Shown: one piece after another, positions 53,073 through 63,846 of the stretch | Layout: each line of letters starts with the position of its first letter | Position numbering within the stretch: position 1 is the stretch's first letter | Assembly (NCBI RefSeq): GCF_012935695.1 | Contig: NZ_CP052859.1 | Location: forward strand, 3,017,001-3,081,000 | Direction: 5' to 3' | DNA: 64,000 nt | From: Pseudomonas sp. ADAK18 | GTDB lineage: Bacteria; Pseudomonadota; Gammaproteobacteria; Pseudomonadales; Pseudomonadaceae | Position numbers and translations under genes: made by a program | Notes under the pieces: model-generated | What the model was told of the DNA's origin: nothing | The model's database searches: none | What the model saw: the letters and a program-made list of their open reading frames with translations, nothing else

Positions 53073-54398
53073 CTAGATGCGCAAGGGTTTGATCGCCGCC
53101 TCACGCTGCGGCACAAAATCCCCCACCTGCGCCAACACCGCCGGCCTGGCATTCCAGTAAGGCATCAACACCAACGAGGAAAACAACGCTGCACCGGCGA
53201 ACACGATAAATACCGTCACCGTGTCGAAGTACCCCGGCAGCAAGCCGCCCAGCACCGCCCCCACCGAGCCGCAGCCGTTGACAAAGCCCGCTGCCGTCGC
53301 ACCCGCCTTGGCGGTGCCGAAGTCAATGGCGGCGGTGCTGCTGATCATCGAGTCCGGCCCGTACAGGGTCAGGCCCATGACAAACAGCAGCGCCATCACC
53401 ATCACCACACTGCCGGTGTGCAAGGCACCCATGAACAGCGCCAGGGCCACGGTCAACGCCAGCAGGCTAAGGACACACGCCGGCATGCGTCGGGCGCCAA
53501 ACAGCTTGTCGGAGGCCACGCCAATCATGATCGGCCCCAACAACCCCGCCAACTCGAACGCCGTTGGCACAATCGCCGCGCCGACCTTGCCCACCGATGG
53601 CATCTGCTCGAAGACAATCACCGGCCCCCACAACAGGATCGCGTAGCGCGCCGGCTTCAATAGAAAGTATGCCAACCCCAGGGTCAGCACCGTGCGGTTG
53701 CGCAAGATCTCCCGCAGCGGTTCCATCAGGCTGATTTTCTTCGCCGCAGCCGCTTCCTCAGCCGTCAATACCGGCTCGACCTCTACTGCCGGTAACCCCA
53801 CATCCTGTGGCGTATTGCGCTGGAAAATGAAGAACAACACCGCGACGACGGCAACGACGGCCGCACTGGAGATAAACGCCGCATGCCAGGTCCCGATCAG
53901 GGTATAGGCCCACCACCCGGCAAACGGCGACGCCACCAGACCGCCGAACGCATAACAGGAACTCCACAACCCCAGCACCCGCCCACGTTGCTGCGCTGGG
54001 AAAAAACTGCCGAGGTTCTTGCACAGCCCTGACCAGCCGGTGGATTGCGCCAGCCCCTGAATCAACATGCACGTCACAAAGATCGGCAACGTGGCAAAGG
54101 TGCCCATGACCAGGGCCGCCGCCGCAGAAATCAACAGCCCGCCCAGTACCACCACCCGCGGCCCGAAACGGTCGGCCAGCATGCCCCAGGTGAATTGGCC
54201 AACGGCATACGCGGCCAAGTAAATGCCATCCAGGTTGGCCATCATCATCTTGTCCAGCGGGAAGCTCGGGTCGTCGACGATCCCCAACTTGGCCACGGAA
54301 AACGCTTTGCGGGTGAAATAGAAGGCGGCGTACGCCAGCCAGGTGATGGCGAAAATCTGCACGCGCCAACGCTTGATGCTACTCATAGGAGTATTCAT
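53073..54398 (-). CDS. OPA-family MFS transporter, probable phosphonate importer
   Basis: A 441-residue 12-helix transporter. The N-terminal FAITWLAYAAFYFTRKAFSV and GQFTWGMLADRFGPRVVVLG, with WSGLCKNLGSFFPAQQRGRV, are typical of the organophosphate:phosphate antiporter (GlpT/UhpT) family. The start MNTPMSS at 54398 is preferred over an in-frame extension to 54530. It diverges from a LysR gene, with phnW and phnX close by, so 2-aminoethylphosphonate or a related compound is the likely substrate; this is inference from context. Confidence 0.88.
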   Translation of the reverse strand: MNTPMSSIKRWRVQIFAITWLAYAAFYFTRKAFSVAKLGIVDDPSFPLDKMMMANLDGIYLAAYAVGQFTWGMLADRFGPRVVVLGGLLISAAAALVMGTFATLPIFVTCMLIQGLAQSTGWSGLCKNLGSFFPAQQRGRVLGLWSSCYAFGGLVASPFAGWWAYTLIGTWHAAFISSAAVVAVVAVLFFIFQRNTPQDVGLPAVEVEPVLTAEEAAAAKKISLMEPLREILRNRTVLTLGLAYFLLKPARYAILLWGPVIVFEQMPSVGKVGAAIVPTAFELAGLLGPIMIGVASDKLFGARRMPACVLSLLALTVALALFMGALHTGSVVMVMALLFVMGLTLYGPDSMISSTAAIDFGTAKAGATAAGFVNGCGSVGAVLGGLLPGYFDTVTVFIVFAGAALFSSLVLMPYWNARPAVLAQVGDFVPQREAAIKPLRI

Positions 54399-54473
54399 GG
54401 TGGTTCTGACCTCGGGTGTGAGTGTGCCGGCAGAATGGGAAGCAAACGCCTGTATTTTTATTGTTGAGCACTG

Positions 54474-54504
54474 CAGTACCGGCCCCCTGACCGGGGCGGT
54501 ACTG
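54474..54504 (-). other. Strong hairpin in the transporter leader
   Basis: CAGTACCGGCCCC and GGGGCGGTACTG pair with one bulged base around a short loop (CTGACC), forming about 12 base pairs. It lies 76-106 bases upstream of the OPA transporter start. No U-run follows on either strand, so it is not a standard terminator. A regulatory role is speculative. Confidence 0.45.
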
Positions 54505-54665
54505 GTCAGATGAGTCCCGCTGGTAAGCACGCAAAAGACCCATGGCCGCCGAAGTTGTAGGACTCAACCTACGGCGACTGAGGGCTATCAAAGCAATGGC
54601 TGACTAATAGGTAAAATCGATTTATCGTATTTCAAATATAAGCTGAGCTTGTAAGAGGATTCGTG

Positions 54666-55538
54666 ATGTCGGTGTCCCACGCCCAACTCAAAGCCTTCCA
54701 TGCCGTCGCCGTCCACGGCAGTTTTACCCAGGCTGCCGAGCGCCTGTTCCTGACGCAGCCGGCGATTTCCGACCAGGTGCGCAAGCTGGAAGAACGCTTT
54801 GGCGTGCTGCTGTTTCACCGCAACAAACGTTCCGTCAGGCTGACCGACCTGGGAGAGCGGCTGCTGAGCATCACCCAACGCCTGTTTGTCATCGCGGCCG
54901 AAGCCGAAGAACTGTTGCAAGACTCCCGCGCCCTGCAAACCGGCACCCTGACCCTGGCGGTGGACGCCCCCGTGCACGTACTGCCGCAAATCGCGCTCTT
55001 CTGCCAGCGATACCCAGGCATCAGCGTCAAGATCGAAACCGGCAACACCGATGAATCACTGTTTCGCCTGTACAACTATCAAGCCGATCTGGCGTTGTTG
55101 GGCCGTGACGTCAACGATGAACGGCTACTGTCATTACCGCTGCCCGACGATCAATTGATGGCGTTTGTTGCCCGCAACCACCCTTGGGCTGGGCGCGAGT
55201 CGATCTGTCTGGCCGACCTGGACGACACGCCGCTGGTCTTGCGGGAAATCGGCTCGGTGACCCGTCAGACCCTGGAACAGGAAATGCGCCAGGCCGGGCT
55301 GCGCATTCGTCCGGCGATCCAGGTAGAAGGCCGGGAAGCGGCGCGGGAGGCGGTGGTGGTGGGGATTGGTGTGGGCGTGGTGTCGGCGGCAGAATTTGGT
55401 GCGGACTCGCGGGTGTATGCCATGCCGATTCGCGACTGTAGCCAGCGGATGAAGGAAACGCTGGTGTGTTTGAAGGAGCAGAGTTCAAGACGGGTGGTGG
55501 CGACGTTTCTGGATATCGTGCGGGAAAGCCTTCGCTGA
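54666..55538 (+). CDS. LysR-family regulator next to phosphonate genes
   Basis: A 290-residue LysR protein with an N-terminal helix-turn-helix (VHGSFTQAAERLFLTQPAIS, then DQVRKLEERFGVLLFHRNKR) and an effector domain with LALLGRDVNDERLLSLPLPD and VGIGVGVVSAAEFGADSRVY. AAGAGGA lies 8-14 bases before the ATG at 54666. It diverges from the OPA transporter gene, and the palindrome AAATCGATTT at 54614-54623 may be an operator. It resembles the LysR regulators of 2-aminoethylphosphonate use. Confidence 0.9.
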   Translation: MSVSHAQLKAFHAVAVHGSFTQAAERLFLTQPAISDQVRKLEERFGVLLFHRNKRSVRLTDLGERLLSITQRLFVIAAEAEELLQDSRALQTGTLTLAVDAPVHVLPQIALFCQRYPGISVKIETGNTDESLFRLYNYQADLALLGRDVNDERLLSLPLPDDQLMAFVARNHPWAGRESICLADLDDTPLVLREIGSVTRQTLEQEMRQAGLRIRPAIQVEGREAAREAVVVGIGVGVVSAAEFGADSRVYAMPIRDCSQRMKETLVCLKEQSSRRVVATFLDIVRESLR

Positions 55539-55547
55539 AGTTGAGGG

Positions 55548-55638
55548 CCCCTTCGCGAGCAAGCCCGCTCCCACACTTGACCGTATTCATCCTGAAGGAA
55601 CTCGATCAAATGTGGGAGCGGGCTTGCTCGCGAAGGGG
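55548..55638. repeat. REP doublet between two LysR genes
   Basis: The left arm CCCCTTCGCGAGCAAGCCCG (from 55548) and the right arm TGTGGGAGCGGGCTTGCTCG (to 55638) are complements over about 28 bp. This is the common TGTGGGAGCGGGCTTGCTCGCGAAG family of P. fluorescens and differs from the other doublets here. It stands between converging genes. Confidence 0.92.
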
Positions 55639-55650
55639 TTAACTCGGTCG

Positions 55651-56523
55651 TCAGCCAACACCAGTCCCTGGCGCCAACTCAAAAAACGCCTGAATCAAGC
55701 GCAATTCCCGACGCCGCTCCATGCAGCCCACCACATGCCGGTTCACCAGCCCATCGCCACGGATCGCAATTGCATGCACCCGTGGGTCGCGGCTGACTTC
55801 CATCGACGACACCACACCCACACCCAACTCTGCGGCGACGGCTTCGGTCACAGCCTCACGGCTGTCCAATTCCAGCAACACCTTGGGCTGCACCCCGGCC
55901 TGGGCGCAGGCCTCGTCAAAAGTACGCCGAGTAATGGAGCTCGGCTCGCGCAGCACCATGATCACCTGATCCAACTGCTCCAGGCCAATCCCCGCAGGCT
56001 TCGCCAACCAGGGATGGCCGGCCGGTACCAGCGCGCAGATCCGTGACTCGATCAAGGGTTGCAGGTGCAGGCCCTTGCGCGGCTCGACCTCCGTCAGCAC
56101 CGCCACATCGGCATGTTCAGACAACAGCGCAGCCAGGGTTTCCTGGGCGTTGCCCAGGCGCAAGTTGACGGTAATCCCCGGATAACGGGCACGCAGGCTG
56201 GCCAGCATCGGCATGACCAGGTGCGGCCCGTCCGCCGCCACTTCCAGGCGTCCGGTGAGCAATTGCCGATTGGCCTCCAGCATTGTCTGCGCTTCTTCCA
56301 CCAAGCCGAAGATGGCCCGTGTGATCGCGACCAGCCGGGTGCCCTCCTCGGTCAACTCCACCCGTCGGGCGGTGCGTCGCAACAGAGGGATCTGGTAGTG
56401 CTCCTCCAGCGCCTTGATATGCCCGGTGACTGCCGGCTGGCTGATAAACAAACGCGCAGCGGCGCGGGTGAAACTGCCCTCGCGGGCCACGGCATCAAAT
56501 GCACGGAGTTGAAACAGGTTCAT
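55651..56523 (-). CDS. LysR-family regulator divergent from phnW
   Basis: A 290-residue LysR protein: helix-turn-helix EGSFTRAAARLFISQPAVTG, then HIKALEEHYQIPLLRRTARR, and the effector domain with VAVLTEVEPRKGLHLQPLIE and LGVGVVSSMEVSRDPRVHAI. The start MNLFQLRAFD at 56523 is the family-typical beginning; longer in-frame ORF residues are not. It diverges from phnW, so it is the likely activator of phnW. It is about 40% similar by eye to the LysR protein at 54666. Confidence 0.9.
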   Translation of the reverse strand: MNLFQLRAFDAVAREGSFTRAAARLFISQPAVTGHIKALEEHYQIPLLRRTARRVELTEEGTRLVAITRAIFGLVEEAQTMLEANRQLLTGRLEVAADGPHLVMPMLASLRARYPGITVNLRLGNAQETLAALLSEHADVAVLTEVEPRKGLHLQPLIESRICALVPAGHPWLAKPAGIGLEQLDQVIMVLREPSSITRRTFDEACAQAGVQPKVLLELDSREAVTEAVAAELGVGVVSSMEVSRDPRVHAIAIRGDGLVNRHVVGCMERRRELRLIQAFFELAPGTGVG

Positions 56524-56650
56524 AGTTATCGGCCTCACTGATGGCTGGCATAACAACAAACAATTTGATTGATGACAAGCCAAACTGCAATTTATGCCCC
56601 GTAGCTTCACCCCACATAGCTTCATTCCCACGCTTTGCGAGGACATAAGA

Positions 56651-57760
56651 ATGAGTACTGCCGCGCCGATCCTGCTCACCCCCGGTCCTTTGACCACCTC
56701 AGCCCGCACCCGTCAGGCGATGATGGTCGACTGGGGTTCATGGGATGACAGCTTCAATCAACTGACCGCCAGCCTCTGCGAGCAACTGCTGGCGATCGTC
56801 AACGGCGCTGGCAGCCACCATTGCGTGCCATTGCAAGGCAGCGGCACCTTTGCCGTGGAAGCCGCCATCGGCACGCTGGTACCGCGAGACGGCAAGGTGC
56901 TGGTGCTGATCAACGGCGCTTATGGCAAACGCCTGGCGAAGATTTGCGAAGTGCTGGGCCGCCCGTTCAGCACCTTTGAAACCGCCGAAGACGAGCCCAC
57001 CACCGCCGCCGATGTGGATCGCCTACTGCAAGCCGACACCGGCATCACTCACGTCGCGCTGATCCATTGCGAAACCAGCACCGGGATTCTCAACCCGCTG
57101 CCGGAGATCGCCCAGGTCATCGCCCGCCACGGCAAGCGCCTGATCATCGACGCCATGAGTTCCTTCGGCGCGCTGCCGATCGATGCCCGCGAGGTACCCT
57201 TCGACGCGCTCATCGCCGCCTCGGGCAAGTGCCTGGAAGGCGTACCCGGCATGGGTTTCGTCTTTGCCGAAAAACAGGCACTGGCTGCCACCCAAGGCAA
57301 CTGCCACTCCTTGGCAATGGACCTGTTCGACCAGCACGCCTACATGGCCAAGACCGGTCAATGGCGCTTCACCCCGCCAACCCATGTGGTCGCCGCACTG
57401 CACGAAGCCTTGCTGCAATACAACGAAGAAGGCGGCCTGCCCGCCCGGCATCAGCGCTATGCCAATAACTGCCAGGCACTGCTGGACGGCATGGCCGAAC
57501 TGGGCTTGCGCAGCTTCCTGCCAGCCGCGATCCAGGCGCCGATCATCGTCACCTTTCACGCTCCCAAAGACCCTCGCTACCAGTTCAAGGAGTTCTACGA
57601 ACGGGTCAAGGCCAAGGGTTTCATCCTCTATCCGGGCAAATTGACCCAGGTCGAGACCTTTCGTGTCGGCTGCATCGGCTACGTCAACCAGGCTGAAATG
57701 CAAGCAGCGGTCGCGGCGGTCGCCGAGGTGCTGCAAGAGATGCAAGTGCTCGAAATCTGA
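56651..57760 (+). CDS. phnW: 2-aminoethylphosphonate-pyruvate transaminase
   Basis: A 369-residue PLP-dependent class V aminotransferase. [20 protein letters not shown] (start of family) and [20 protein letters not shown] are typical, with the PLP Asp in [12 protein letters not shown] and the PLP Lys in [20 protein letters not shown]. It transfers the amino group of 2-aminoethylphosphonate to pyruvate, giving phosphonoacetaldehyde and alanine. The start at 56651 is set by AGGA ten bases before. PhnX, 250 bases downstream, acts on the product. Confidence 0.96.
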   Translation: MSTAAPILLTPGPLTTSARTRQAMMVDWGSWDDSFNQLTASLCEQLLAIVNGAGSHHCVPLQGSGTFAVEAAIGTLVPRDGKVLVLINGAYGKRLAKICEVLGRPFSTFETAEDEPTTAADVDRLLQADTGITHVALIHCETSTGILNPLPEIAQVIARHGKRLIIDAMSSFGALPIDAREVPFDALIAASGKCLEGVPGMGFVFAEKQALAATQGNCHSLAMDLFDQHAYMAKTGQWRFTPPTHVVAALHEALLQYNEEGGLPARHQRYANNCQALLDGMAELGLRSFLPAAIQAPIIVTFHAPKDPRYQFKEFYERVKAKGFILYPGKLTQVETFRVGCIGYVNQAEMQAAVAAVAEVLQEMQVLEI

Positions 57761-57815
57761 CGGCCCACACACCTAATGCCAGCCAGTGATGAGATCGAAT
57801 AAGCAGCAAATGATC

Positions 57816-57946
57816 TGTGGCGAGGGGCTTGCCCCCGTTGGGCTGCGCAGCAGCCCCAATACGATCGCTGCATTTTTTCGGATAGACCGAGATAACAGGC
57901 TTTAGGGCTGCTTCGCAGTCCAACGGGGGCACGCCCTCTCGCCACA
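57816..57946. repeat. REP doublet between phnW and phnX
   Basis: The left arm begins TGTGGCGAGGGGCTTGCCCC at 57816; the right arm, less perfect (CTTCGCAGTCCAACGGGGGC), ends at 57946. It is the same family as 22069-22200. Unlike most doublets here it separates two genes on the same strand, possibly splitting or attenuating a phnWX operon. Confidence 0.88.
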
Positions 57947-58012
57947 AGCTTGGTGTTCGACATTAGCCCACACGCCCTTATAAAACCCTCTTTGAACCAC
58001 AGGATTTGAGCC

Positions 58013-58840
58013 ATGAATTATCAGAACCCAACCCAGCTGCAAGCCGCCATCCTCGACTGGGCCGGCACCGTGGTCGACTTCGGCTCCTTCGCGCCGACCC
58101 AGATTTTTGTCGAAGCTTTTGCCGAGTTCGACGTGCAGGTCTCCATCGAAGAAGCCCGTGGCCCGATGGGCATGGGCAAGTGGGACCACATTCGCACCCT
58201 CTGCGACCAGCCGCAGGTTGCCGAACGCTACCGCAAGGCCTTTGGTCGTACGCCCACCGACGATGATGTCACCGCCATCTACCAACGCTTCATGCCGCTG
58301 CAAATCGAGAAAATCGCCGAGCACTCGGCGTTGATCCCCGGCGCTCTGGACACCATCGCCAACCTGCGCCAGCAAGGAATAAAGATCGGTTCCTGCTCCG
58401 GCTACCCCAAACAAGTCATGGACAAAGTGGTCGAACTGGCCGCCACCAACGGCTACATCGCCGACCACGTGGTCGCCACCGACGAAGTGCCCAACGGCCG
58501 TCCATGGCCGGCCCAAGCCCTGGCCAACGTGATCGCCCTGGGCATTGATGATGTGGCCGCCTGCGTGAAGATCGACGACACCGTGCCAGGCATCCTCGAA
58601 GGTCGTCGCGCCGGAATGTGGACGGTAGCACTGACCTGCTCGGGTAACGCCCTGGGCCTGACCTATGAACAGTTCCGTGCCCTGGACGGCGACACGCTGA
58701 CCAGCGAACGCAAACGCATCCAGGCCCTGTTCGAAGGTTCACGCCCTCATTACTTGATCGACACCATCACCGACCTGCCTGCTGTCATCACCGACATCAA
58801 TCAGCGTCTGGCGCGAGGCGAAATGCCTCAGGGCAACTGA
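58013..58840 (+). CDS. phnX: Phosphonoacetaldehyde hydrolase (phosphonatase)
   Basis: A 275-residue HAD-superfamily enzyme. [20 protein letters not shown] has the nucleophile Asp in DWAGT as in phosphonatases. [10 protein letters not shown] supplies the Schiff-base Lys region, [17 protein letters not shown] is motif II, and [20 protein letters not shown] motif III. It cleaves the C-P bond of phosphonoacetaldehyde to acetaldehyde and phosphate. It is preceded by GGA and ATG at 58013. Confidence 0.97.
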   Translation: MNYQNPTQLQAAILDWAGTVVDFGSFAPTQIFVEAFAEFDVQVSIEEARGPMGMGKWDHIRTLCDQPQVAERYRKAFGRTPTDDDVTAIYQRFMPLQIEKIAEHSALIPGALDTIANLRQQGIKIGSCSGYPKQVMDKVVELAATNGYIADHVVATDEVPNGRPWPAQALANVIALGIDDVAACVKIDDTVPGILEGRRAGMWTVALTCSGNALGLTYEQFRALDGDTLTSERKRIQALFEGSRPHYLIDTITDLPAVITDINQRLARGEMPQGN

Positions 58841-58963
58841 TCGAGATCAAAACATCGCCACCTCACGCACCTGTCGCGGGCAAACCTCTGAAAACAGGCT
58901 TACATTAAAAGGACTCCGTCGCCAAAGAACGGAGGTTTGCCCTGATGAGTGAGGAAGAAAGCG

Positions 58964-59509
58964 ATGCCGTGGAAAAATTCCGATACGCGCTACAGCACCA
59001 TGTCGATTGCCCTGCACTGGCTGATGGTGGTGCTGCTGGCGGTGGTTTACGCCTGCATAGAGTTACGCGGACAGTTTCCCAAGGGCAGTGGCGCAAGAAC
59101 GCTGATCGTGGAAATGCACTACATGTTCGGCCTGACCGTGTTTGTGCTGGTCTGGCTGCGCCTGTTTGCGCGCAGCCTGGGGGTGGCGCCGAAGATCGTG
59201 CCGGCGCCGCCACAATGGCAGGCCACGCTCGCTACGCTGATGCATGTGGCGCTGTATGTGTTGATGATCGGCATGCCGATCTTCGGCTGGCTGATCGTCA
59301 GCGCCCAGGGCCACTCCGTGATGTTCTACGGGCTTGAGTTGCCGCCGTTGATTGGCGAAAACAAGGACTTGGCCAAACAAATCAAAGGTTGGCATGAACT
59401 GGGCGGCACTGTCGGTTATTGGCTGATCGGGCTGCACGCCTTGGCGGGGCTGTATCACCATTACGTCGTGCGGGACAACACCGCGCTGCGGATGATGCCC
59501 AAGCGCTAG
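58964..59509 (+). CDS. Cytochrome b561
   Basis: A 181-residue four-helix membrane protein. Haem histidines lie in SIALHWLMVVLLAVVY, VEMHYMFGLTVFVLVWLRLF, ATLMHVALYVLMIGMPIFGW and GLHALAGLYHHYVV. ATG at 58964 is preferred since AGGAAG lies seven bases before; the in-frame GTG at 58949 would add five residues. It resembles the other b561 gene at 39985 but is separate and not linked to a peroxidase. Its stop overlaps that of the converging PLP enzyme gene in CTAG (59506-59509). Confidence 0.92.
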   Translation: MPWKNSDTRYSTMSIALHWLMVVLLAVVYACIELRGQFPKGSGARTLIVEMHYMFGLTVFVLVWLRLFARSLGVAPKIVPAPPQWQATLATLMHVALYVLMIGMPIFGWLIVSAQGHSVMFYGLELPPLIGENKDLAKQIKGWHELGGTVGYWLIGLHALAGLYHHYVVRDNTALRMMPKR

Positions 59510-60405
59510 TCCCGGGCAAAACCCCGGCGGCCCTGCAAGCCGCCGGTGTGGATGAAGATCAGGCGAGTGCCAGGCGCGAAATGTCCTGCCTCGACCTGCC
59601 CCTTCAAGGCCAGCAACGCCTTGCCGGTATAAAGCGGCTCCAGGGGCAAGCCGCAGGCCTGCTCTGTGGCGTCGATAAACGCCAGTAGCAGTGGATCGAC
59701 CTTGGCAAATCCGCCTCGGCTGGCATCGATCAGTTCGTACCCTTCTTGCACAATCGCGCGTACCGACTGCGCGACACCATGATCAGCCGGCACGGCCAGC
59801 GCGCCATAGACCGGATGCGCCCCCGCCTCGGCCAAAACCAGTCCAGCCAGCGTGGTACCTGTTCCCACCGCCAACCACCAACCGTCATAGTCCTGCCAAC
59901 CCAAGCCGCCTAACTGCGCCCGCACCTGATCAACCAGCGGCCGGCATCCCAACGCGCCCGCCAAGCCACCACCGCCTTCGGGCACCGGGTGAAGGTGCGG
60001 ATACTGTGCTTGCCATGGTTCCCAGAAACCGGGCTCATTGCGCGTGCGATAGCCGCCATAACCCAGCCAATGCAGCTGCATGCCGAAGGCTTCAAGGTCA
60101 AGGATCGTGGGGTTTTGTTGCGGATGACCACGCAGCAGGCCGACGGTGGGGAAACCGAAGCGCTTCCCCGCTGCCGCCAAGGCATGCAAATGATTGGAGT
60201 AAGCCCCACCCAGACTGATGATGCCGGTGGCGCCGGCTTCCCGGGCTTGCGCCAGGTGTTCAGTCAGTTTGAACCACTTGTTGCCAGTGATCAGTGGGTC
60301 GATACGATCCAGACGCAGCACCGCGACTTCAACTTGAGCCTGGGCCAGCCAGTTCAGGTTCAGCGGTTCAAGGGGCGCGTAAGGAAGCCAGTCGAAGGGA
60401 CCCAT
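59506..60405 (-). CDS. PLP-dependent D-cysteine desulfhydrase / ACC deaminase family enzyme
   Basis: A 299-residue fold-type II PLP enzyme. The PLP Lys is in DPLITGNKWFKLTEHLAQAR, and SLGGAYSNHLHALAAAGKRF contains the substrate-binding Ser/Asn-His. The glycine loop is WWLAVGTGTTLAGLVLAEAG. Members deaminate D-cysteine or 1-aminocyclopropane-1-carboxylate; D-cysteine desulfhydrase activity is the more common one for this subgroup, but the assignment is not certain. It converges on the cytochrome b561 gene. Confidence 0.88.
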   Translation of the reverse strand: MGPFDWLPYAPLEPLNLNWLAQAQVEVAVLRLDRIDPLITGNKWFKLTEHLAQAREAGATGIISLGGAYSNHLHALAAAGKRFGFPTVGLLRGHPQQNPTILDLEAFGMQLHWLGYGGYRTRNEPGFWEPWQAQYPHLHPVPEGGGGLAGALGCRPLVDQVRAQLGGLGWQDYDGWWLAVGTGTTLAGLVLAEAGAHPVYGALAVPADHGVAQSVRAIVQEGYELIDASRGGFAKVDPLLLAFIDATEQACGLPLEPLYTGKALLALKGQVEAGHFAPGTRLIFIHTGGLQGRRGFARD

Positions 60406-60462
60406 GACGGCGGATCTACATGAAAAAAGGGGCGGTAGTCTAACACCGCCCCCTCAAGCTAT

Positions 60463-62562
<2,100 letters not shown>

Positions 62563-62712
62563 TTATGCCCACAGACTAAGAGCCCATGCGTTGTCGCTCA
62601 ATGACTGAAACTGACAAGTTATTGATCCAAATGTGCAGTGCCCCTTGGCAAGCGAGTTCATGAGCCCTACCCTAGGTGGCGAACCCTGCACCCGGTCCGT
62701 TGTCTTTTTCTC

Positions 62713-63843
62713 ATGCGTAAACTTCTTGCTTTCACCCTCACCATGGCCCTAGTCGCCGCCCTTAGCGCTTATCTGGTCTGGACCCAGGAACGCCCCGTGG
62801 GGCATTACCTGTCGGACCTGCGGATCAGCCTCGCGGTCGACGAAGGCACGCCCTCCGATCGCGGCAACCTGCTGGGCATCCAGCCGGAACTGTTTCCCGC
62901 CGACTACCAGAGCCTGGAACGCCTGCACCTGAAACTCGCGGCCTACCTGCAAAAGGCCCGGGACCAGGGCTTGCTCAACGACAAGACCATCGTGGTGCTG
63001 CCGGAGCATGTCGGGACCTGGCTGATGGTCAGCGGTGAAAAGAACGAGCTGTACCAAGCCACCAGCCTGAAAGAAGCAATGAACTGGCTGTCGGCCAGTA
63101 ACCCGTTGCTGTTTCTGCGAGCGCTGATCAGCGCCCAGGGTGACAACCGCATTGATGACGCCTACCTACGCATGAAGGCGCCGGCCATGGCCCGGGACTA
63201 TCAGATTCTGTTCGGTGGCCTGGCCAAGGAATTCGGTATCACCCTGGTGGCCGGTTCCATTGCCCTGCCCAACCCCAGCGTCAGCCAGGGTCAATTGCAG
63301 GTCGGCCATGGCCCGCTGTACAACACCAGCCTGGTGTTTGGCCACGATGGGTTACCGTTGGGCCAGCCGCAGCGTCAGCTCTATCCGATCTTCGATGAAC
63401 GAGGCTTTATCGAGCCGGGCGACGAAAACGCCATCAACGTGATCGACACCCCAGCCGGGCGCCTGGGCATCCTGATCGGCAGCGACAGCTGGTACCCGGA
63501 CAATTACCGCAAGCTCAATGAGCAAGGTGCGCAACTGGTGGCAGTACCAGCGTTCGTCATTGGCCGTGATACGTGGGACAAGCCGTGGCGCGGTTTCAAA
63601 AGCGTCTCGACTCCGCCGGAAATCAGCCTCAAGCCCGAAGAACTCAGCGAGGGCGAAGCCTGGCATCGCCTGACCCTGATCAGCCAGCAGCCCATCAGCC
63701 AGGCCACTACCGGCATGAGCGTGTTCCTGCGCGGCCAGTTCTTCGACCAAGGCAGCAGCGGCCAGAGCTTTCTGAACAGCACCGGCAAAGTGTTCGCCGA
63801 CGGCAATGCCCATGGCGCGCGCATGCTGAATGTCTGGTTATAG
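62713..63843 (+). CDS. Nitrilase-fold protein lacking catalytic residues, membrane-anchored
   Basis: A 376-residue protein with an N-terminal anchor helix (about 5-25, FTLTMALVAALSAYLVW). The body follows the carbon-nitrogen hydrolase fold: IVVLPEHVGTW holds the usual Glu (Glu98) and VAGSIALPNP the next strand. Where the catalytic Cys should be, the sequence is LGILIGSDSWYPD (Gly256), and the Lys region reads GQPQRQLYPIFDERGFIEPG without the expected Lys. It is likely a non-catalytic binding protein or a divergent enzyme. The start MRKLLAF is preferred over an upstream in-frame ATG. It is followed at three bases by an AraC-type gene. Confidence 0.82.
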   Translation: MRKLLAFTLTMALVAALSAYLVWTQERPVGHYLSDLRISLAVDEGTPSDRGNLLGIQPELFPADYQSLERLHLKLAAYLQKARDQGLLNDKTIVVLPEHVGTWLMVSGEKNELYQATSLKEAMNWLSASNPLLFLRALISAQGDNRIDDAYLRMKAPAMARDYQILFGGLAKEFGITLVAGSIALPNPSVSQGQLQVGHGPLYNTSLVFGHDGLPLGQPQRQLYPIFDERGFIEPGDENAINVIDTPAGRLGILIGSDSWYPDNYRKLNEQGAQLVAVPAFVIGRDTWDKPWRGFKSVSTPPEISLKPEELSEGEAWHRLTLISQQPISQATTGMSVFLRGQFFDQGSSGQSFLNSTGKVFADGNAHGARMLNVWL

Positions 63844-63846
63844 ACC

